Source: Planctomycetaceae bacterium (GTDB taxonomy: Bacteria > Planctomycetota > Planctomycetia > Planctomycetales > Planctomycetaceae). Taken from it: a stretch of 7,780 bases of DNA. Under the pieces are notes generated by a model that had not been told where the DNA came from, made no database searches, and saw only the letters and a list, made by a program, of their open reading frames with translations. Below, in pieces: positions 5,297 through 7,780 of this stretch. Every line of letters starts with the position of its first letter. The first letter of the stretch is position 1. The stretch covers positions 1-7,780 of the forward strand of contig JAJDEK010000441.1 of NCBI GenBank assembly GCA_029259875.1. Direction: 5' to 3'. The position numbers were made by a program, and so were the translations under genes.

Positions 5297-7780
5297 ATGG
5301 CAGGAAAACTAACGGCCGAGAGTTTTTTAAACCTGGTAAAACAAAGCGGTCTGGTTTCAGTCGATCAGTTGAAAAAACTTCTTTCCGAATATCAGGAAAA
5401 AGGGGTCAAGCTGGGTGAACCCGCTGAGATCGCTGAAGAGTTGACTCGGCGTTCGTTGCTAACGAAATGGCAGGCCACCAAATTATTACAGGGAAAGCAT
5501 AAAGGCTTCTTTCTCGGAAAATACCGATTGCTGGATCTGGTTGGTAAAGGCGGCATGAGTTCGGTCTATTTGGCAGAACATGTGCTGATGCGTCGTCGTT
5601 GTGCTATTAAAGTGCTCCCCTCTAAACGTGTGAATGATGCATCTTATCTGGCTCGCTTTCATCGTGAAGCCCAGGCTGTTGCTTTGCTGGATGATCCGAA
5701 TATCGTGCGTGCTTATGACGTGGATCATGAGATGGAAAATGACGCCGAGATTCATTTTCTGGTCATGGAATATGTCGACGGTCAGGATTTACAAGAGATC
5801 GTGAATAAGAATGGTCCTCTCGATTTCAGAGATGCCGTGAACTATATCCGGCAGGCAGCCAATGGCTTAGCGCACGCGCATCAAGCAGATATAGTGCATC
5901 GGGATGTCAAACCGGGCAATCTGCTTGTTGATCCCAAAGGGGTCGTCAAGATTCTGGACTTGGGCCTGGCCCGTTTTTTTAACGAAGGTGAAGACAAGTC
6001 TCTGACAATTGCGCATGACGAAAAAGTGTTAGGGACTGCTGACTACCTTGCGCCCGAACAAGCAATTGATAGCCATATGGTGGATGCCCGTGCGGACATC
6101 TATAGTCTGGGCTGTACTTTATCGTTTTTGTTGACAGGCCACCCCCCCTTCACCGAAGGTACGCTCGCTCAGCGATTGATGGCACATCAAACCAAAGAGC
6201 CGCCGCCCATTACTGATGACCGTCCCGACACTCCCGAAGACCTGCTGTTAATCATTAAGAAGATGATGGCAAAAGATCGCGAAGAGCGATATCAAACCGC
6301 AACCGAAACGGCAGAAGCCTTGTATGAATGGTTGCAGAAAAATACAGACGACGAGTGGCGACAGAACAATGTGAGTAGTGGTGTCGGTTCTGGTGTTGGT
6401 TTAACTCAGAATAGTTCCGGGGATCAGGAGCAGCAGAAAAAAAATCCTGAACTGGCGGCGTTTCTCTCGAACCTGAAGGAAGAACCGGCGGCTCCCAAAG
6501 CAAGTAGTTCCGATAATTTGAAAAAGACAAAGAGTAGTCCTCAACTCCAGCAAGCAGAAAAGCCTTCTTCGGATGTTCGAGATTCCTCCATGATACAAGA
6601 AGATAAAATTGGTACTGGATCAACTCGTATTTCTAGTGTTGCAGAAACAAAACCTGAAGTTGAAACGAAAGCAGGTGCACCAGCAGTTGCCGCAACGGCT
6701 AAGCCGGTGGCAAAACCAGTAGCCAAACCAGCGAAGCGGCCCATTAAAAAGGCGATTCCTGTAGCCGAAGCACTCCCCGGTGATTCGGTTGTCATGGAAG
6801 CGGAGCCGGATGAAGTCGAAGCAGAGTTAGTTGAAGAAGCGGGTACCGCAGATTCCTTTCTCGATGCGATTCCCGGTAGTGATCGGCGGTGGTTCATTCC
6901 CGCAATTGCAGGAGGTGGGGTGGGGTTGTTGTTGATAGTGGGTGTTGTGCTGTACGCGGTGATGGGAGGTGGTGACGAACCAAAGCCCGAAGACGCGAAT
7001 ATTGTCAAACCAGAACCGACACCAGACAAGCCAGTAGAACTGGAAACATTACCAGAAGAAATTAAAGTCGGCCCTGAGGAAGAGTACAAAACAATTTCTG
7101 CTGTTCTCAAAGACATTCAAATTGTCTTTGGTAAGACCTTTGGTGTAGATAGTAAGCATTACACAATCAAAGTTGCTGCCGGGCAGGAACTGAAGGAACG
7201 GATCAGTATTGATAATTCCAAATTGAGTTTTCCGAAAGGAATTACGATTGTAGCCGACAAAGGAAAGCCTGTGATATTGGCGCCTGAGGGCCCTGAGCCG
7301 GTCATTCAGTTACGGGGGATCGAAGGTCTCACAATCGAAGGCTTTCTGATCAAAGCACAAGGCAAAAAAGTAGCCATTCAGTTAAATGATTATCTGGTCG
7401 GAACGCAGTTGAAAAATTTGAAGATTAATGACTTTCAATCTACTGGCGTCCTGGCAAAAGGTGTGACCGGATTTGGAAATGAACCGCTGTTACTGGAAAA
7501 CTTGAAAATCAAAGCAGGCAATCCACAAGCCGTTGGTGTCCATTTTACAGGCGAGACGAATAGTGGGATTGTTGTGTCCAATATGCGTTGTTTGAACGCG
7601 ATGCAAACGGGACTTCATTTTTCATCTACAGTGAAAGAGACTCATATCAAAGAGTCCATTTTTTCTGAGACCGCAACCGGGATTCGCTTCGAATCCTTGG
7701 GGTATGCCTTTAGTAATCTGAAGCTGACGAATAATACTTTTTTTATTGTGAATTCAGGGATCGTCATTACAGCAATGCCT
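5297..7780 (+). CDS. Transmembrane Ser/Thr protein kinase with beta-helix-like outer domain (3' truncated by window)
   Basis: The frame is open for 828 codons from ATG 5297 to the window edge; a TAG at 5291-5293 directly before it rules out an upstream start in frame. Residues 1-75 form a helical module ('[23 protein letters not shown]' region, 54-76) typical of planctomycete kinases. The Hanks-type kinase domain (about 76-347) is intact: glycine loop 'GKGGMSSVY' (83-91), K105 in 'AIKVL', E124, catalytic loop 'HRDVKPGN' (201-208, an RD kinase), 'DLG' (221-223) instead of DFG, 'APE' (252-254) and 'DIYSLG' (267-272). It should transfer phosphate from ATP to Ser/Thr of unknown targets. A low-complexity linker (about 350-530), with an Ala-Lys-Pro-Val repeat near 468-480, leads to one TM helix (about 533-556). 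The outer part (585 onward) has repeated short beta strands ending in Gly/Asn turns, such as '[11 protein letters not shown]', resembling a right-handed parallel beta-helix (pectate-lyase-like), probably a ligand or surface sensor. The ribosome-binding site is weak. Confidence 0.9.
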   Translation, partial: MAGKLTAESFLNLVKQSGLVSVDQLKKLLSEYQEKGVKLGEPAEIAEELTRRSLLTKWQATKLLQGKHKGFFLGKYRLLDLVGKGGMSSVYLAEHVLMRRRCAIKVLPSKRVNDASYLARFHREAQAVALLDDPNIVRAYDVDHEMENDAEIHFLVMEYVDGQDLQEIVNKNGPLDFRDAVNYIRQAANGLAHAHQADIVHRDVKPGNLLVDPKGVVKILDLGLARFFNEGEDKSLTIAHDEKVLGTADYLAPEQAIDSHMVDARADIYSLGCTLSFLLTGHPPFTEGTLAQRLMAHQTKEPPPITDDRPDTPEDLLLIIKKMMAKDREERYQTATETAEALYEWLQKNTDDEWRQNNVSSGVGSGVGLTQNSSGDQEQQKKNPELAAFLSNLKEEPAAPKASSSDNLKKTKSSPQLQQAEKPSSDVRDSSMIQEDKIGTGSTRISSVAETKPEVETKAGAPAVAATAKPVAKPVAKPAKRPIKKAIPVAEALPGDSVVMEAEPDEVEAELVEEAGTADSFLDAIPGSDRRWFIPAIAGGGVGLLLIVGVVLYAVMGGGDEPKPEDANIVKPEPTPDKPVELETLPEEIKVGPEEEYKTISAVLKDIQIVFGKTFGVDSKHYTIKVAAGQELKERISIDNSKLSFPKGITIVADKGKPVILAPEGPEPVIQLRGIEGLTIEGFLIKAQGKKVAIQLNDYLVGTQLKNLKINDFQSTGVLAKGVTGFGNEPLLLENLKIKAGNPQAVGVHFTGETNSGIVVSNMRCLNAMQTGLHFSSTVKETHIKESIFSETATGIRFESLGYAFSNLKLTNNTFFIVNSGIVITAMP
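6698..6736 (+). repeat. Ala-Lys-Pro-Val repeat in the kinase linker
   Basis: Codons 468-480 of the kinase read [13 protein letters not shown], three units of a four-residue repeat. The units use different synonymous codons (AAG CCG, AAA CCA), so this is an old or selected protein repeat and not a fresh DNA slippage tract. Such stretches usually form extended, flexible spacers between kinase and membrane. Confidence 0.7.

Noticed and set aside
5486..5755. 89-codon minus-strand frame
   Set aside because: It lies wholly antisense to the conserved kinase N-lobe, where the plus frame has every expected motif.
6541..7116. 191-codon minus-strand frame
   Set aside because: It is the antisense of the kinase linker and TM region; its Ser/Thr/Ala-rich low complexity mirrors the sense-strand codon pattern.

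Overview
The window looks like a chromosomal stretch from a planctomycete (Planctomycetota, perhaps a Gimesia-like marine lineage; the genus is inference). The main evidence is the plus-strand protein kinase. It has a short helical module before the kinase domain, a long Ala/Lys/Pro linker, one transmembrane helix and a beta-helix-like outer domain, a layout typical of that phylum. Shine-Dalgarno sequences are good for two genes and weak or absent for the others.

Layout, left to right. Bases 1-36 hold the last codons of a plus-strand gene that converges on the first minus-strand gene. Five minus-strand genes follow (transcribed right to left): a permuted papain-like/NlpC-type (YiiX/C92) hydrolase (53-784), a two-domain RsmC-like methyltransferase with an altered catalytic motif (1004-2122), an RlmI-like PUA plus methyltransferase protein (2219-3469), a stand-alone receiver-domain response regulator (3619-4092), and a two-TM protein with a glutaredoxin-like DUF836 domain and a CxC-rich tail (4270-4920). 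A 376-base divergent region (4921-5296) separates these from the plus-strand Ser/Thr kinase, which starts at 5297 and runs off the right edge.

The minus-strand genes are separated by 96-219 bases and have unrelated functions, so they read as single genes facing the same way rather than one tight operon. The exception may be the two methyltransferases (96-base gap), which could be co-transcribed and both act on ribosomal RNA. The receiver protein and the kinase are both signalling proteins, but nothing in the sequence links them.

I see no mobile element, CRISPR array, tRNA, rRNA or clear new defence or metabolic system. The items most worth a second look are the NPPY-to-CKSY change in the RsmC-like protein, the three CxC pairs ending the glutaredoxin-like membrane protein, the Trp/Cys-rich end of the YiiX-like protein, a pair of mutually exclusive hairpins ahead of the receiver gene, and an extended dyad just upstream of the hydrolase ribosome-binding site.
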